Shown: positions 11,454-28,203 of the stretch, one piece after another
How positions within the stretch are numbered: position 1 is the first letter of the stretch
Layout of the letters: every line of letters starts with the position of its first letter
NCBI RefSeq assembly: GCF_030035675.1
Contig: NC_084499.1
Span: 16,378,239 to 16,442,238, forward strand
Direction: 5' to 3'
Source of the DNA: Rhineura floridana
Lineage: Eukaryota; Chordata; Lepidosauria; Squamata; Rhineuridae
DNA: 64,000 bases
Notes under the pieces: model-generated
What the model saw: the letters and a program-made list of their open reading frames with translations, nothing else
Told to the model about the DNA's origin: nothing
Databases searched by the model: none
Translations under genes and position numbers: made by a program

Positions 11454-11889
11454 CAGCTGCTGCAACAATGCAGGAGATCAATGGAGGCGACTGAATTTGC
11501 AGCCACTAAATTGGGGGAAAGGGGGTCTGGGGGAGAAAAGAGAGATGGTCTTCCTCTCACCTTTTCCGTCTGCAGTGGGGCTTCTGCAATGGGGCTTCTG
11601 CACCAGCCTGTGGTTGGAGGGTGTGGGGAAGAAATAAGGCACTGACAGGGGCCGGCAGGGACAAGCAAAGGACGACAACCCCACTCCACCCACGACATGC
11701 AAGCACATCAGCGGCAACCTCCATGATTGCAGCTCACGTACATCCCTGTATTTGACAGATACCCAAAGCACATCCTAAGCATATGAGAGCCCTCCCTCGG
11801 GAGAGCCTCCCTGTTCCAACATGTTCCCTCACATGGCAGACCCACTCCAAGAGGAGCCATGTCACCCCCTCTTGAGGACTCCACGCTCT

Positions 11890-14440
11890 TCACCCATCAG
11901 TGCTCTTCCCTGCTCACAATCCACCTCCCCTCACACCCCACACAGTGATCACCCTCCATCCAACACATGACACTAACCTTTCACCCCAGGTGGACCATTC
12001 CCTAGCCAACGAGGCTGGCATCAAAAGCCATAGCCTCTGCAGTTCAGCACCCATCCTGCACCCATCCCATGGCCAGCCCCCCCACACCCACAACTCAGAC
12101 CGCTCTGTCATCCATGCCCTTGCCATCAACATCTTCACCACTATCCCCTCCACAGGCCGCCCGCCTCTTCAACAGCCCCATACTAAGCCCTCTGTCCGCT
12201 TGCTCCGTCCTCAGAACAGCCCACAAACCACGCTGGGCTATGTTTCATCCTCTTTCTCCACCCCAAATTCAGGATATGCCATTGCATAAATTCCACTCAT
12301 CACATGGTGGGCCCCAACGAGCAGTCCCCCAAACATGAAGCCCTCACTCCCCAGCCCTCACAACACAGTTATTCCAACACCACGTGCACCTCTACCCCCA
12401 ACATCCCCAAGCCTCCAGCCCCATAGCCACGTTTCCCATACCACGTCATATTTCAGCATACGATACAGCCATTCCTGCATACACCTTTCTGCTCTCACCC
12501 CCGCAATCCTTCACAGCACCCTCATACGCACCAAACCCCCATGATTCACACAACCCAAAGAAACTTCCAAGGCCTCACAGTGTCCTCTCTCCTTCAGCCC
12601 CAGCCCCCAAAGCAACCCCGACTCTTCAAACGGCTTCCCCCCACCTCCTACCCTAAACCCCATTACCCCAACCCCCAACTTCCCTCCAGCCCCTCACAGC
12701 ACCATTACCCAAACCCTTCACTCTTCTCCCCATATGCCCCCATACCTCAAGCCAGTTCATATTCCAGCACACAATCCCCTAATTTAAGGGCCACATTCCC
12801 TCATAGGTAACCTTTGTGGGGCCATGTGCCAGAGGCAAGAGGGGAAGATAACTATCAAAAACCCCATTCCTAACCTGCACACATCTCAACCCCCCCTCAA
12901 GGGAACCTCAGTCCATCTGAGGACCTTCTACCCTTCTCATACCCCCCACACACACACCATGCCCCCTTTGCCTCCCCAATTCATGCTACACACTCCGAGC
13001 CCCAAGGCAGCCCAGGCTCCTCACGCATTGCCTCCTACCCCAAAGCCTTCATTCCTCTTACCCACCACCCCCTCATTCCCCCAGGTCCCTCCACACACAC
13101 CCCAAGATGACCCTCAATCTGATGGACCCACTCATACCCCAAACCCTTCACCGTACCTCTTTTGCCTCCAAACTCCGCACACTCCTCGGCCTCCAATTGC
13201 CCCCCACCCTCTAAACCCTCGGCTCCCCGCAACACCCTGGGACCCCTGCCCATTGCCCTCCTGCCCCATCTCCTCATAGCTCAAGCCCCTCCATGCTTCA
13301 ACATATAACCCCCCTAATGCAGCCCACATCCCCTCCTGCTCCTCTACCCCTAACTCACCCCACACCCACCCCTCCCAAGGCAACCCTCAGTACAGCAGAG
13401 GATGCTCCACACCCCACATCCACACCCCCACCATAACCCTTTCCTCTCCATCCGCCTACACTTTACACCCCAGGCGGCCCTCAATACATCAAAGCGACCC
13501 TCCACCCCTCTCACACCTCAAGCCCCTCACCAAAACTCCTTTTCCTTCCTTGACCCCCAAGTTTCACACACCCTGAACTCCAAAAGCCCCAAGGCAACCC
13601 GCAATATGTCAAACGACCCCCCAAATCCACACCCCCATCCCCCTCCTGCTCCCCCACCCTCAACATCCACCCCAGAACCCCCAAGGCAACCCCACCACAC
13701 ACCAGACAGCTCTCCACTCCTCACCATCCCTTTTTCCCTCGCTCAGCCGCCCAGTCTCCGACACCTGCACCCCAGAACCCCCAAGGCGACCCACAAACCG
13801 TCAGATTGTCCCCTCACATACCCCAGACCCCTCCCCAGTCCCCCTTTCCCTCCCCAGCCCCCCACACTTTCACACCCCCTCCATCCCAGAGCCCTCCCCT
13901 CCACAAGGCAACCCTCAACGGGTCAGATATCTCTCTACTCCACACCTACCCCAAACCCCTCACCATCCGGTTTTCCCCTCCAAACCTCTCACACTCCTCA
14001 ACCCCCCCACGCCCACCCATCCTCCGCCAGGCGACCCTCTACCCCCAAAATACCCCAAACCCCTCCTCAGCTCCAACAGATTCCACACCCCCTCCACCCC
14101 AGAGACCCCCCTCCACGCAACCCTCAACGCGTCACTTGACCCTCTACACCCCACATACCCCAAACCTCTCCCCAAACCCCCTTCAGCCCCCCACCCCACC
14201 CCACCCCACCCCACCCCCGAAAGGCGACCCTAAACCCTTCTCATTGTCCCCTCACATTGCCATTACCCCCCCACACATGTCCCCATGTCGCACAGGTAGG
14301 CGACCCCCACCCCACCACCCCACCCCCGAAAGGCGACCCTAAACCCTTCTCATTGTCCCCTCACATTGCCATTACCCCCCCACACATGTCCCCATGTCGC
14401 ACAGGTAGGCGACCCCCACCCCACCCCACCCCCATCACCC
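11890..14440. repeat. C-rich degenerate tandem array, ~110-bp unit
   Basis: The plus strand is overwhelmingly C/A/T with almost no G, in long CCCC runs. A recurrent phrase 'aaggcaaccctcaa' or 'aaggcgaccct' appears at about 13378, 13470, 13590, 13680, 13784, 13904, 14028, 14113, 14222 and 14331, a spacing of roughly 85-125 bp. The last two units are near-identical with a period of 109 bp. Earlier units are more diverged. The many long Pro/His/Ser-rich frames are by-products of the lack of G. On the minus strand the array is G-rich, with many GGGG runs. It lies just inside the donor of a putative minus-strand first exon. Confidence 0.75.
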
Positions 14441-14910
14441 CAAGCCCCGCCCACGCCGCTTACCTGGAGGCCGGGCCGGTGCGGGGCTGGCGGGCAGCCC
14501 CTCTCACCATCCGCGCTCCGGAGCCAACCTGCTGATGCCGGGGCGGCTGCTACTGCAGGGGCGGCCCCTCCTCGCTCGCTCGCTCTCGGCTGGAAGGTAG
14601 CGACACCTCCCCGCCTCCACCGCAGCCCAACCTGAGCACGGCCTCCCTCGACCCCCCCCCGCTCCGCCGCTCCGGCTCCCTCATTGGCCCCGCGGCCCCA
14701 GAGGCAGCGTGCGATTGGCCGAACGCGCCGCCGCTCTCTCGCGCTCGCCCTCAGCGGTCCCCTGTATTCGGAGGCAGGCGAGGGGCGGGAGCAGTTGGAA
14801 GAGAGGAGAGACGAGCGCCACCTCGAGGGCAGAGCGAGGCGTTGCACGGAAAAGAGAGGCCAGACTACCTGCGAGGGGAGAGGAGGGGCCTTCTGTCCAG
14901 GACACGTGTG
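14430..14910 (-). promoter_or_regulatory. CpG-island promoter of a minus-strand gene
   Basis: This is the densest CpG cluster in the window, with GCGC and CGCCG runs. On the minus strand two CCAAT boxes (complements of attggcc at about 14684 and 14714) precede a probable start near 14600-14650. The stretch lies 1.3 kb from the RPL35 start and points the other way. I infer a housekeeping-type promoter from base composition and CCAAT boxes only. Confidence 0.6.
14464..14640 (-). other. Putative noncoding first exon, minus strand
   Basis: The minus strand reads ...ggcctccag followed by gtaagcgg, a strong splice donor with its GT at 14462-14463. Upstream toward 14640 there is no ATG in a credible frame, so the exon would be 5' UTR. 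The 5' boundary is a guess based on the CCAAT boxes. In human the divergent neighbour of RPL35 is ARPC5L, but I could not find the ARPC5L N-terminus here, so the gene stays unnamed. Confidence 0.4.
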
Positions 14911-14914
14911 TGCG

Positions 14915-15300
14915 TGTCAAATCCAGAAGTGCAAGTTCCCTTCATGTTACTCACAGCCATGCCCCCACTCTTTTTTTTTTTGCTGCTGGGTTGAGAATGA
15001 GATCCTTGTTAACGCCTTCTCCCACAGCAACAAACATCCCTAGGAGCCAATCAGCATGAAAGGGAACAGTGTTAGCTACTGCAAAGAATCTTCTCAGTAG
15101 CTGACACACCTCCTTTCACTCCGATTGGTTCCAATCAGCAAGAAAGGACAAGGGAGCATGTTAGAAGACTCTTTTCAAGCCCTTTTTATGCTAATTGGGT
15201 TGTAGGTTACTGGAGACATAGGGACCCTGCTGGGACCCTGCTCCCAAGAAAGTATGGGGTCTAAGACCCCCTGAGACCCTAGATGACTACACCCCTGCTC
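14915..15300. mobile_element. hAT-like MITE, family N3
   Basis: The sequence from 'tcaaatccagaagtgcaagt' to 'gactacacccctgc' matches 56005-56372 along its length, including 'gttagctactg', 'ctcctttcactc' and 'gggaccctgct'. The second copy suggests inverted ends of the type CAGGGGTGTAGT. Confidence 0.6.
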
Positions 15301-15317
15301 GGAAAGCTTTAAGACAT

Positions 15318-15372
15318 GGGTAGGGAACCTGCCACCCTCCAAATTTATTGGACTCCAGCTCCCAACAGCTTT
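15318..15372. mobile_element. Pal-C MITE fragment
   Basis: It reads 'gggtagggaacctgccaccc' then 'ggactccagctcccaacagc', the left half of the Pal-C family. Confidence 0.5.
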
Positions 15373-15392
15373 TTATTTCGTTTGCATTTTAC

Positions 15393-15509
15393 CTGATTGA
15401 ATGGTGTTGCTCTATAACTGCTAAATAATTCGATTACTATATTGATCAGTGCTTGATCAATATAGTAATCAGATTATTTAGCAGTTATGGAGCAACGCCA
15501 TTCAGTCAG
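15393..15509. repeat. Long inverted repeat with 5-base loop
   Basis: Two arms of about 56 bases are near-perfect reverse complements, with only a few mismatches. The left arm ends 'tactatattgatca' and the right arm begins 'tgatcaatatagta'. The spacer is about gtgct. It could form a long hairpin. It directly abuts the Bov-B fragment. Confidence 0.85.
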
Positions 15510-15511
15510 CT

Positions 15512-15950
15512 AATTCCCGATTTCTATGTATGGATGTGAAAGTTGAACAGTGAAAAAAGCAGACAAGAGAAAAATCAACTCATTTGAAATGTGGTGTTGG
15601 AGGAGAGCTTTGCGCATACCATGGACCGCGAAAAAGACAAATAATTGGGCGTCAGAACAAACTAAACCAGAACTATCACTAGAAGCTAAAATGATGACAC
15701 TGAGGTTATCATACTTTGGACACAGCATGAGAAAACATAATTCACTAGAAGAGACAATAATGCTGGGGAAAACAGAAGGGAGTAGAAAAAGAGGAAGGCC
15801 AAACAAGAGATGGATTGATTCCATAAAGGAAGCCACAGACCTGAACTTACAAGATCTGAACAGGATAGTTCATGACAGATGCTCTTGGAGGTCGCTGATT
15901 GATAGGGTCGTCATAAGTCGTAATCGACTTGAAGGCACATAACAACAAAA
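15512..15950 (+). mobile_element. Bov-B (RTE clade) LINE, 3' end
   Basis: The 130-residue frame at 15550-15942 is the C-terminus of the RTE/Bov-B polyprotein. It has FEMWCWRRALRIPWTAKK near the start, then LRLSYFGHSMRK, then RKRGRPNKRWIDSI and SRNRLEGT. The DNA end 'cgtcataagtcgtaatcgac' is the Bov-B terminal sequence shared with the SINE tails. It is 5'-truncated; the surviving frame is open, so the copy is not very old. Confidence 0.85.
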
Positions 15951-16084
15951 ATTAATCAGCGCTTAATGCAAATGCTTAACATAAGTCTCGTGGGGGGACA
16001 GTGGAAATAATGCACCACCTAGCTGCAGCGGAACCTCTCATCCGGTTACACGGGCTAAACCATTGCGAGAGGAGAGGGAAAGAA

Positions 16085-16231
16085 GAGAATAAAAGCTCTT
16101 CCCTCCGTCTTCCTTTCCCCGCCCGTCACCCCGAGCGTTATGCGCTTATTGGTTGATCCGGCCTTCGGGTTTCCTGTTCCTTCCCGGCTTCCGTCCTTTC
16201 CGGTTGGTCGCCTGGACCGCTCGTCTCTGCC
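16085..16231 (+). promoter_or_regulatory. RPL35 promoter and 5' UTR
   Basis: A GC box (ccccgccc, 16117-16124) and an inverted CCAAT box (attgg, 16148-16152) precede a pyrimidine-rich stretch with ETS-like cttccg motifs (about 16165-16205). Ribosomal protein genes start transcription within such a tract (5' TOP), which couples translation of the mRNA to growth signalling. The start site is inferred to lie near 16185-16200. Confidence 0.6.
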
Positions 16232-21889
<5,658 letters not shown>

Positions 21890-21929
21890 GCCTTGGGTGT
21901 GCAACTGGTCCACCGGCTACCATTTTCCC

Positions 21930-21935
21930 ATTAAA
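21930..21935 (+). terminator. RPL35 polyadenylation signal
   Basis: ATTAAA lies 41 bases after the stop codon and is followed by the GT-rich 'ggtgttttgtctttgg'. The short 3' UTR is typical of ribosomal protein mRNAs. Confidence 0.75.
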
Positions 21936-22251
21936 GGTGTTTTGTCTTTGGAAGCTCTTTGCCGTGGTAGCATCTTCTTGACGTGGTTTCTTGCAGCTCC
22001 AAGAGGGTCACCCTTAGCTTCTTTTTTTACAACTTCCCCTACGCTTTTCAGAATAATACCATCACGTAGGATATCCTGACAGAGGTGGAGGCTTTGAGGC
22101 ACTAGCGTGGAGTCAATGAATCTTTAATTTTTTAAAAAAGACTTGGTCTTGTTGCTGTGTGATGTTGCATCAGGAAATCGGAAGAAGACCAGAGTGCTAT
22201 TTATTTCCTTTCTCACAAGCCATGTCACATTGTAAGATCTGATTTGCTGGA

Positions 22252-22395
22252 AGGGCTATAGCTCAGCGTTCGAGCATTTACTTTGCATGCAGAAGGTTCC
22301 AGGTTCAATTTCTGGCCTGGCAGTGTAGACAGTACTGAGCTGGCTAGATCAATGGCCTAACTCTGTTTAAGGCATGTTCCTATGGATGTTTCACA
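22252..22395 (+). mobile_element. tRNA-derived SINE (SINE-B)
   Basis: The head 'gggctatagctcagcgttcg' and 'ttgcatgcagaaggttccag' precede the body 'gtagacagtactgagctggc', ending 'catgttcctatgg'. Confidence 0.75.
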
Positions 22396-22527
22396 CATGA
22401 ATGCAATCAGGTGGTATTCTTTTAACAAAGTACGCAAAAGGAACATATCCATAGTTGAGCGCCCTTCTTTGTGAAAGAGATGTGGGTGACTATGGGCTGG
22501 TCCACAAGTAGGGCTAGCCCATGAGTT

Positions 22528-22610
22528 GGGTCAGCCTTCTCCAAGCTGCTGCCCTCCAGATATTGTTGGGCTACAACATCCATCAGCTCCATCCAGCAAG
22601 GATAATTTGT
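22528..22610. mobile_element. Pal-C MITE, half copy
   Basis: It contains 'ctgccctccagatattgttg' and 'ggctacaacatccatcagct'. Confidence 0.5.
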
Positions 22611-23257
22611 AAATTGGCTTCTTTGGAAACTACGGCTTAAACAAATTCTGCTTAATCTCTGGTTTGCATACAACACTGCACTGGCAAGGGGAGCCCAAGG
22701 CTTTGCTCATGTATTTGTTGGCAAGTGAACCAGCCCTCTATAAACATGCCTGATGGTATTCACTTGTGGGGGGGGGTTACCCTTGCAGCTGAACCAGTGA
22801 TCTACCTTGGTCCTGATGTTTTGATTGAGAGGCTTCTCAAAAAGGCAGGAAGACTATCTGACAATTCTGTCAGTATCTGTTGGCCGTTATTTCATTACAA
22901 AGCACCATCAATGTGCACGTGGTGCTTTGCAAAGTGCAAGAAAACAGGTCTTTGTCCAGAGGAGCTTACAATCTGTGACTTGTTACAATGACAGAGTGGA
23001 AATTGGAGACCCCTTTTGTGCTGGCAAAGATATGAGGTTGTGCTGCTCCCAAGAATCTTTCGAATGACAAGCTTAGGTAGACCAGTAATGTGCTTCAGGG
23101 TATACTTAAATATGTAACAAGCAGGTGGTGAATGAGATTGACGTAGTGGAGAGAATTATTCAGATTGACTGCTGGTGTTTGGTCTCTGAGAACTAAGACA
23201 AGCCCAGAGGCAGTGAAGACTGACAGTAGCTAAATCAGTCAATGTTATGTATTATGC

Positions 23258-23392
23258 CAGCCTTCACCAATCGAGTTCCTTGTAAATGTTTTGGACTACA
23301 AGTTTCATAATCCCTGTCAGTTGCCCATGCTGCCTCAAGCTGATGGGAGTTGCAGTCCAAATCATTTGCAGGGCACCAGGTTGGCTAAGCCT
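23258..23392. mobile_element. Pal-C MITE
   Basis: It contains 'ttggactacaagtttcataa' and the mirrored 'gatgggagttgcagtccaaa', giving an inverted repeat of the full family length. Confidence 0.6.
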
Positions 23393-23617
23393 GTATTATG
23401 GAGACTGAGATGATAGAATTCTGGACTGTGCCATCTGAGACTGCAGATAAGGTGCCGTAAATCAGCACAGGAGAGAGAAGTTCAATATAGCTTTCTCTCT
23501 GATGTGTCAGTTGCTAGTTTATTGCATCCAGGGAGGTGCTTTTTTTTTAAAAAAAAAGTAATTTAAAAATGTAATCCCCCATTGGAAGTGATAACAGTCA
23601 AGCTGCCGCTCACTTTG

Positions 23618-23672
23618 CCCAATGCAGCCTTGGCCAACCTGATGTTCTGGGCTACAACTCCCATCAGCTGGC
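23618..23672. mobile_element. Pal-C MITE fragment
   Basis: The phrase 'gggctacaactcccatcagc' belongs to this family. An L2-type tail on the minus strand follows at 23700-23755. Confidence 0.45.
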
Positions 23673-24235
23673 TGAGCTGGTGTAATGCGAGTGTTATCCT
23701 CATTCAGTCAGTTTATATCCTGCCTTTGCTCCCAGTGGAGCCCAGGGTGATAACTTTCTTTATAAGCTTAAGGTATCTGCAATGCAGGGAGCCTGATTCT
23801 TGAGTAGGACAGGGAGGAAATACAATGGAAGGCATGACCATAGCATCGGTCAGACACAGGTCTGAAAGAAACAATTTACAAAGCTCCCATGCGGGCAGGA
23901 TTCAGGAAAATAAACGACCTTCACTGGCATGCTCCCTCACCTTTGTCCAAGCCAGAGGAATTCTGGGGGTGAACTAACGTGGTTGTAGGGTAATGCCTCA
24001 ACACCAAGTTCCTACTGGGAGGAAGGGCAGGATATAAATCTAACCAATGTTAGGTTTTTCCAATGGAACAGATGGCCTTCTGATGCCAAAGTAAGGGCAA
24101 ATACCTCCTTTCTGGAAGCAAATAACCCTGGATTTCATATGGTGCGTGTTTCCTTCTGGGACAGTGATGGTCCTCGTAGACAAGGATAGCCCTGTTCTCC
24201 ATAAGGTCCTTATCTATGGCTACTGGCCATGATGT

Positions 24236-24425
24236 CTAAACCGCCTCCACGGTCAAAGGCAGTATGCTTCTGAATACCAGTTGCTGGGCATCGCAAGTGG
24301 GGAGACCGCTGTTGCACTCAGGTTCTGCGCATTTCCCACTGGCATCTGGTTGGCCACTAGGAGAACAGGATGCCGGACTAGATGGGACACTGGCGTGATC
24401 CAGCAGGCTTACGTTCTCATTTTTC
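24236..24425 (-). mobile_element. Dispersed LINE-like repeat (family D)
   Basis: Read in reverse it gives 'ggatcacgccagtgtcccat', 'cagcaactggtattcagaag' and the 'aacagcggtctccccac' phrase, matching 44505-44700 and 38163-38395. Confidence 0.55.
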
Positions 24426-24544
24426 ATTGTCTCGCCAAAGGGAAGGGGAAGCCATTGGGCACCTGAGGCTACATTATTTTTTATTTATTAGATCTATATC
24501 CTGCCCTTCCTCCCAGTAGGAGTGAGTCAGACTATGGGTCTAGC

Positions 24545-24672
24545 TCGGCCAGAACTGATGCGGTGCCCTTCAGCTGTTTTGGACTACAACTCCCAAGCCG
24601 TTTGCTGTGCCGGCATGGGCTCTTGGAAGTTGTAGTCCACAACATCTAGAGGGCGCCATGTTGGCGACACCT
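24545..24672. mobile_element. Pal-C MITE
   Basis: 'tgcccttcagctgttttgga' is mirrored by 'gtagtccacaacatctagag', with the hallmark 'ggactacaactcccaagccg' between. Confidence 0.65.
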
Positions 24673-24885
24673 GCTCTAGCTCACTTGGTCTTGTCCTCTG
24701 ATAGTGGCTCATCTGCCTCTGATCTTGGACCAATCTTGGATCTTCTCGCCGGAGACTGAATTGCTGGCATACGAATTTGTAGTTTGTTTTCCATGATGTT
24801 GGACTTCAGCTATCCAGGAGTTTAGATTTAACAATGTCTTAATTTCCGAAGGATCTTGTAAGAAGTACTGCTTCTGGTAAGTTGG

Positions 24886-24990
24886 GTGGGGAACCTGTTG
24901 GACTCCCAACTCCCATCAGCCCCTATCAGCATAATCACTGGGAACTATAGTCTAACAAAATCTCAAGGGCCACAGGTTACCCACCTCTGT
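24886..24990. mobile_element. Pal-C MITE
   Basis: It begins 'gtggggaacctgttggactc' and ends 'gccacaggttacccacctct'. Both ends and the middle are recognisable. Confidence 0.65.
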
Positions 24991-25359
24991 TTTACCCTGT
25001 GTACTACCCATCCTATCACACTGGCTCTCACAACTGCACAGCTCACCAAAAAACCCCCAGTATCTGCAGCTTTTTGTATTCAACAAAGTTATGGGCACTT
25101 AATTGCAAAGCATATTTTTTGTCGTCGGAAGTTGTAACCAATGTTTTTGGAAAACACAAACTCCAAGGCACTCTAAATTACACAATCTATGTCAATTATG
25201 TAGTGGGTTGTCTCATTCTACTGTTGTGCATAGGAGTTATGCAAGCCCTTAAGCCTTCACCACTAGCAATCTCATTTGGCCGCATCCCTGTCTTCTGAGA
25301 TGTGAGCTGGCATTTGTCTTTCAATGATACCTCTCCAGCCGTGAGCACCATAGACTTTT

Positions 25360-25580
25360 CTGTTTATCCATTTTTATCCCACCTTTCCCTCCAGGAGTCC
25401 AAGGTGACATACATAATTTCCCCTCTCATTTTATCCTCACAACAGCCCTGTGAGGTAGGCTAGTCTGAGAGACGGACTGGCCCAAGGTCACCCAATGAGC
25501 TTCATGGTTGAGCGGGGGTTTGAACCCTGATCTTCCAGCTCCTAGTCCAGCGTTCTTAACCGCTCCGCCAACCATACTCT
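25360..25580 (-). mobile_element. MIR-like SINE (SINE-A), near full length
   Basis: The minus-strand order is a head ending in box-B-like 'ggttcaaacccccgctc', then 'gtgaccttgggccagtccg', 'cctacctcacagggctgttg', and the tail ending 'gggataaaaatgg'. Confidence 0.75.
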
Positions 25581-25584
25581 GAAA

Positions 25585-27035
25585 GCTGAGAGTCGCTTCA
25601 TTCTGAGTATCCCTGTCTGGGAAGGCTCCTAACTCCAGAAAAAGGATTGCCCTTGATCTGAGCCATGTTAAGAGTTAATATCAAAGAGGGCTGTCTTGCT
25701 AGAGAGAACGCACAGTGATAAGCATGAACAGGTGCAGGCACATGGCTGTGTGTACACACCCCTCTGCTTTCATTGACAACCACGGCGCCTCCCTGCTCCG
25801 CCCTCCACAAACTAAATCACGTTTCCAGCTGCGGTGGCTGGTGGCTAGGTAAGTGGTAGGGGCTTATGGGTCAAAAGAAGGTTGGGAGTGTGGCCGAATG
25901 TGGGTGGGCCTGGGTACAGTGGGTCTGAGGGTGGAGCAAGACTGGGCAAGTGAAGTTGGATTGCAGAAATCGGGGCTATCAAAGTGGACCTGGCAGGTGC
26001 CAGCCCATTGGCTGGAACAACATTTCAACAAGGATGGCAAAATGATAGTACTGCTAAAGTACTAACAGCACTGCCCCCTCCTTCCAGTTATGGGTCGTGG
26101 CAGGCTTAAGCTTGCGGAGGGGGGAGCGTATGTTACCTCTGAGATGTGCAAGAGGTTCCTGTGCCTTTTTAATATCTGCAGAGAAGAGGGTACTTTTATG
26201 TATGCAGTCTTCATCTCTGCACTGTCTCCTGCTGTTAAAGGCACAAGAGCAACCCTCCTCTTCCACCCAGCCTAGACGTTTATGGGCTGCTGTGCGTTTC
26301 CATCCATGGTTATGGAAAGGTGCTCACGTGTGCTCAGAGGCACATCTCTGATGCAACCACAAACATTCTGGGGCCACACCCTGCGAAGGCTTGGCTCAAT
26401 TTACAGTTTGCTGTGTGCGTGCGTCTGGTCTTTCGCCAGTTGCTTCTCAGTGTTACAGCTTCCATGCCTTGCCTATATGTGCATGTGTGTATACACAGAT
26501 ACACCTGTTTTCCTGCTCGTCTGCCTTTTAACGCTTGGCCCACAAGATTATGGCAAGCAAAGGTTTTCCTGGCGCAAAGATAAAACCAACGGGAAAAGCT
26601 GCAACAATTTCTGGGTGTCGGAGGGTTGTCAAAAGGCACAAGAGCACCTTTAGGGTGGGTGATTCTGTCTGGCCTTTTACTGCTCATAAAGCAAAGGGGA
26701 TTTTTTTGTCTATATTTTTCCCTCCGAATTTCCTGTTCCACGGAACTAGGCTGCCCTTCTGAGCTAAAGTGGTTGGCCAGTTCCTCCTTCCTTGTTCCTC
26801 TTAGCGACGGTGTTTGAAGATGCGTTTCAGAGTACAGTTCCTTGTTCACGAACTGCTTTGCTAAACTTCCCCTTGCCCCCACCCTACCCCTGTGGGGGCC
26901 CATGTTTCCATTTCTAATTACTGTGTGATACTCGCAATTTTTGGCAAAGTTGGGGGGTTGCAGCGTATGGGAAGCGGAGGGCTAACGCTTCCTTTCCTAA
27001 CTGTGACCCCCTCAAAAGCATCTCCCTCCTATGGC
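25585..27035. other. No gene recognised
   Basis: Frames of up to 189 residues (minus, 26334-26903) and 123 residues (plus, 26282-26653) overlap each other and match no family I know. Their translations look random. I see no repeat with confidence. Confidence 0.35.
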
Positions 27036-27041
27036 CGCCTG

Positions 27042-27152
27042 TTATTTATTTATTTATATTATTTATTTGTTAAATTTCTATACCGCCCAACTAGCATAGC
27101 TCTCCGGGCGGTGTACAACAGAAAAAAATATAAATATATACAATAAAATCCT
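27042..27152 (-). mobile_element. LINE 3' tail fragment
   Basis: A TTTA microsatellite (about 27043-27070) is followed by 'tataccgcccaactagcata' and 'ctccgggcggtgtacaacag', the reverse complement of the L2-like terminal region. The same end is at 62925-62995 in plus orientation. Confidence 0.6.
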
Positions 27153-27212
27153 ATAATTCAGTGCGAGGAACACGTAAGTAAAAATCCACAGATCTGTTAG
27201 TCTTGGGCTCAT

Positions 27213-27335
27213 GCATAGCTTCCCCCAAAGAACCCTGGGAAGGATCCCCTCGCAGAGCTACAACTTCCAGCACCCTTAACAAACTACAGTTCCCAGGATT
27301 CTCGGGGGGGGAGTCATGTGGTGGACACATACAGT
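27213..27335. mobile_element. Pal-A MITE, partial
   Basis: It contains 'agaaccctgggaaggatccc', 'acccttaacaaactacagtt' and 'cccaggattctcgggg'. Confidence 0.6.
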
Positions 27336-27554
27336 GCATATGCTGCCTTGAAGACAGGCTTCAAGGGTTCCAGTCAAAGGTTGCTTTCAAGGCCAATTTC
27401 TGCACGGGGCAGAGCAGAGGGGAGGCTGTGGGGCAGATGGAGGAAAGCCCCAGAAAGCCACATCCAGCCCCTAGGCCTGCAGTGTCCATGGAGTATTTGT
27501 TTATTTATTATTTCCTACCCCCTCCTTCCTCCCAAAGGGGACCCAGTACAATAC

Positions 27555-28150
27555 TGTACTATTATTATCATTGTTGTTGTTATTATTAATTATTAATTAT
27601 TTGATATATATCCCGCCCTTCCTCCCAGCAGGAGCCCAGGGCAGCAAACAAAAGCACCAAAACCATTAAAACGTAAAAACAAACTTTAAAACACATTCAA
27701 ACAAAACATCTTCAAAAACGTTACTTAAAAAAAGCTTTCAAAACATCTAAGATCAACAACATTTTTAAAAGAAGGTTTAAGAACATATTAAAAAGCAATT
27801 CCAACACAGACGCAGACTGGGCCAGGTCTCAAAAGGCTTGTTGAAAGAGGAAAGTCTTCAGCAGATGCCGAAAAGGTAGCAAGAGATGGCGCCTGCCTAA
27901 TATTTAAGGGTGGGGAATTCCACAGGGTAGGTGCCGCCACACTAGAGGTCCGTTTCCTATGTTGTGCACAATGGACCTCTTGATAAGATGGTGTCTGCAG
28001 GAGGCCCTCACCTGCAGAGCGCAGTGATCGACTGGGTATACAAGAGATAAGACTGTCTTTCAGGTATCCTGGTCCCAAACTGTATAGGGCTTCGCTTTGT
28101 ACACCAAAACTAGAAGCTTGAACTTGGCCCGGTACCAAATGGGCAGCCAG
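27555..28150 (-). mobile_element. L2-like LINE, 3' end with RT C-terminus
   Basis: The ATT microsatellite (27556-27602) begins the reversed 3' tail ('tatcccgcccttcctcccag'). The minus strand then encodes, at 27788-28110, the degraded LYSLGPGYLKDSLIS and RTSSVAAPTLWNSPPLNIRQ block. It is 5'-truncated. Confidence 0.7.
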
Positions 28151-28203
28151 TACCAGATGAACAAACAGTCCGAATGGGCAGAAGGCAGTTTTTGGTGCTC
28201 CTA

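Noticed and set aside
11900-14342. Many Pro/His/Ser/Thr-rich frames on the plus strand and Gly-rich frames on the minus strand
   Set aside because: They follow from the near absence of G in a C-rich tandem array, which removes stop codons. No frame is consistent along the array.
26334-26903. 189-residue minus-strand frame
   Set aside because: No recognisable domain, overlapping open frames on the other strand, and no splice or promoter support.
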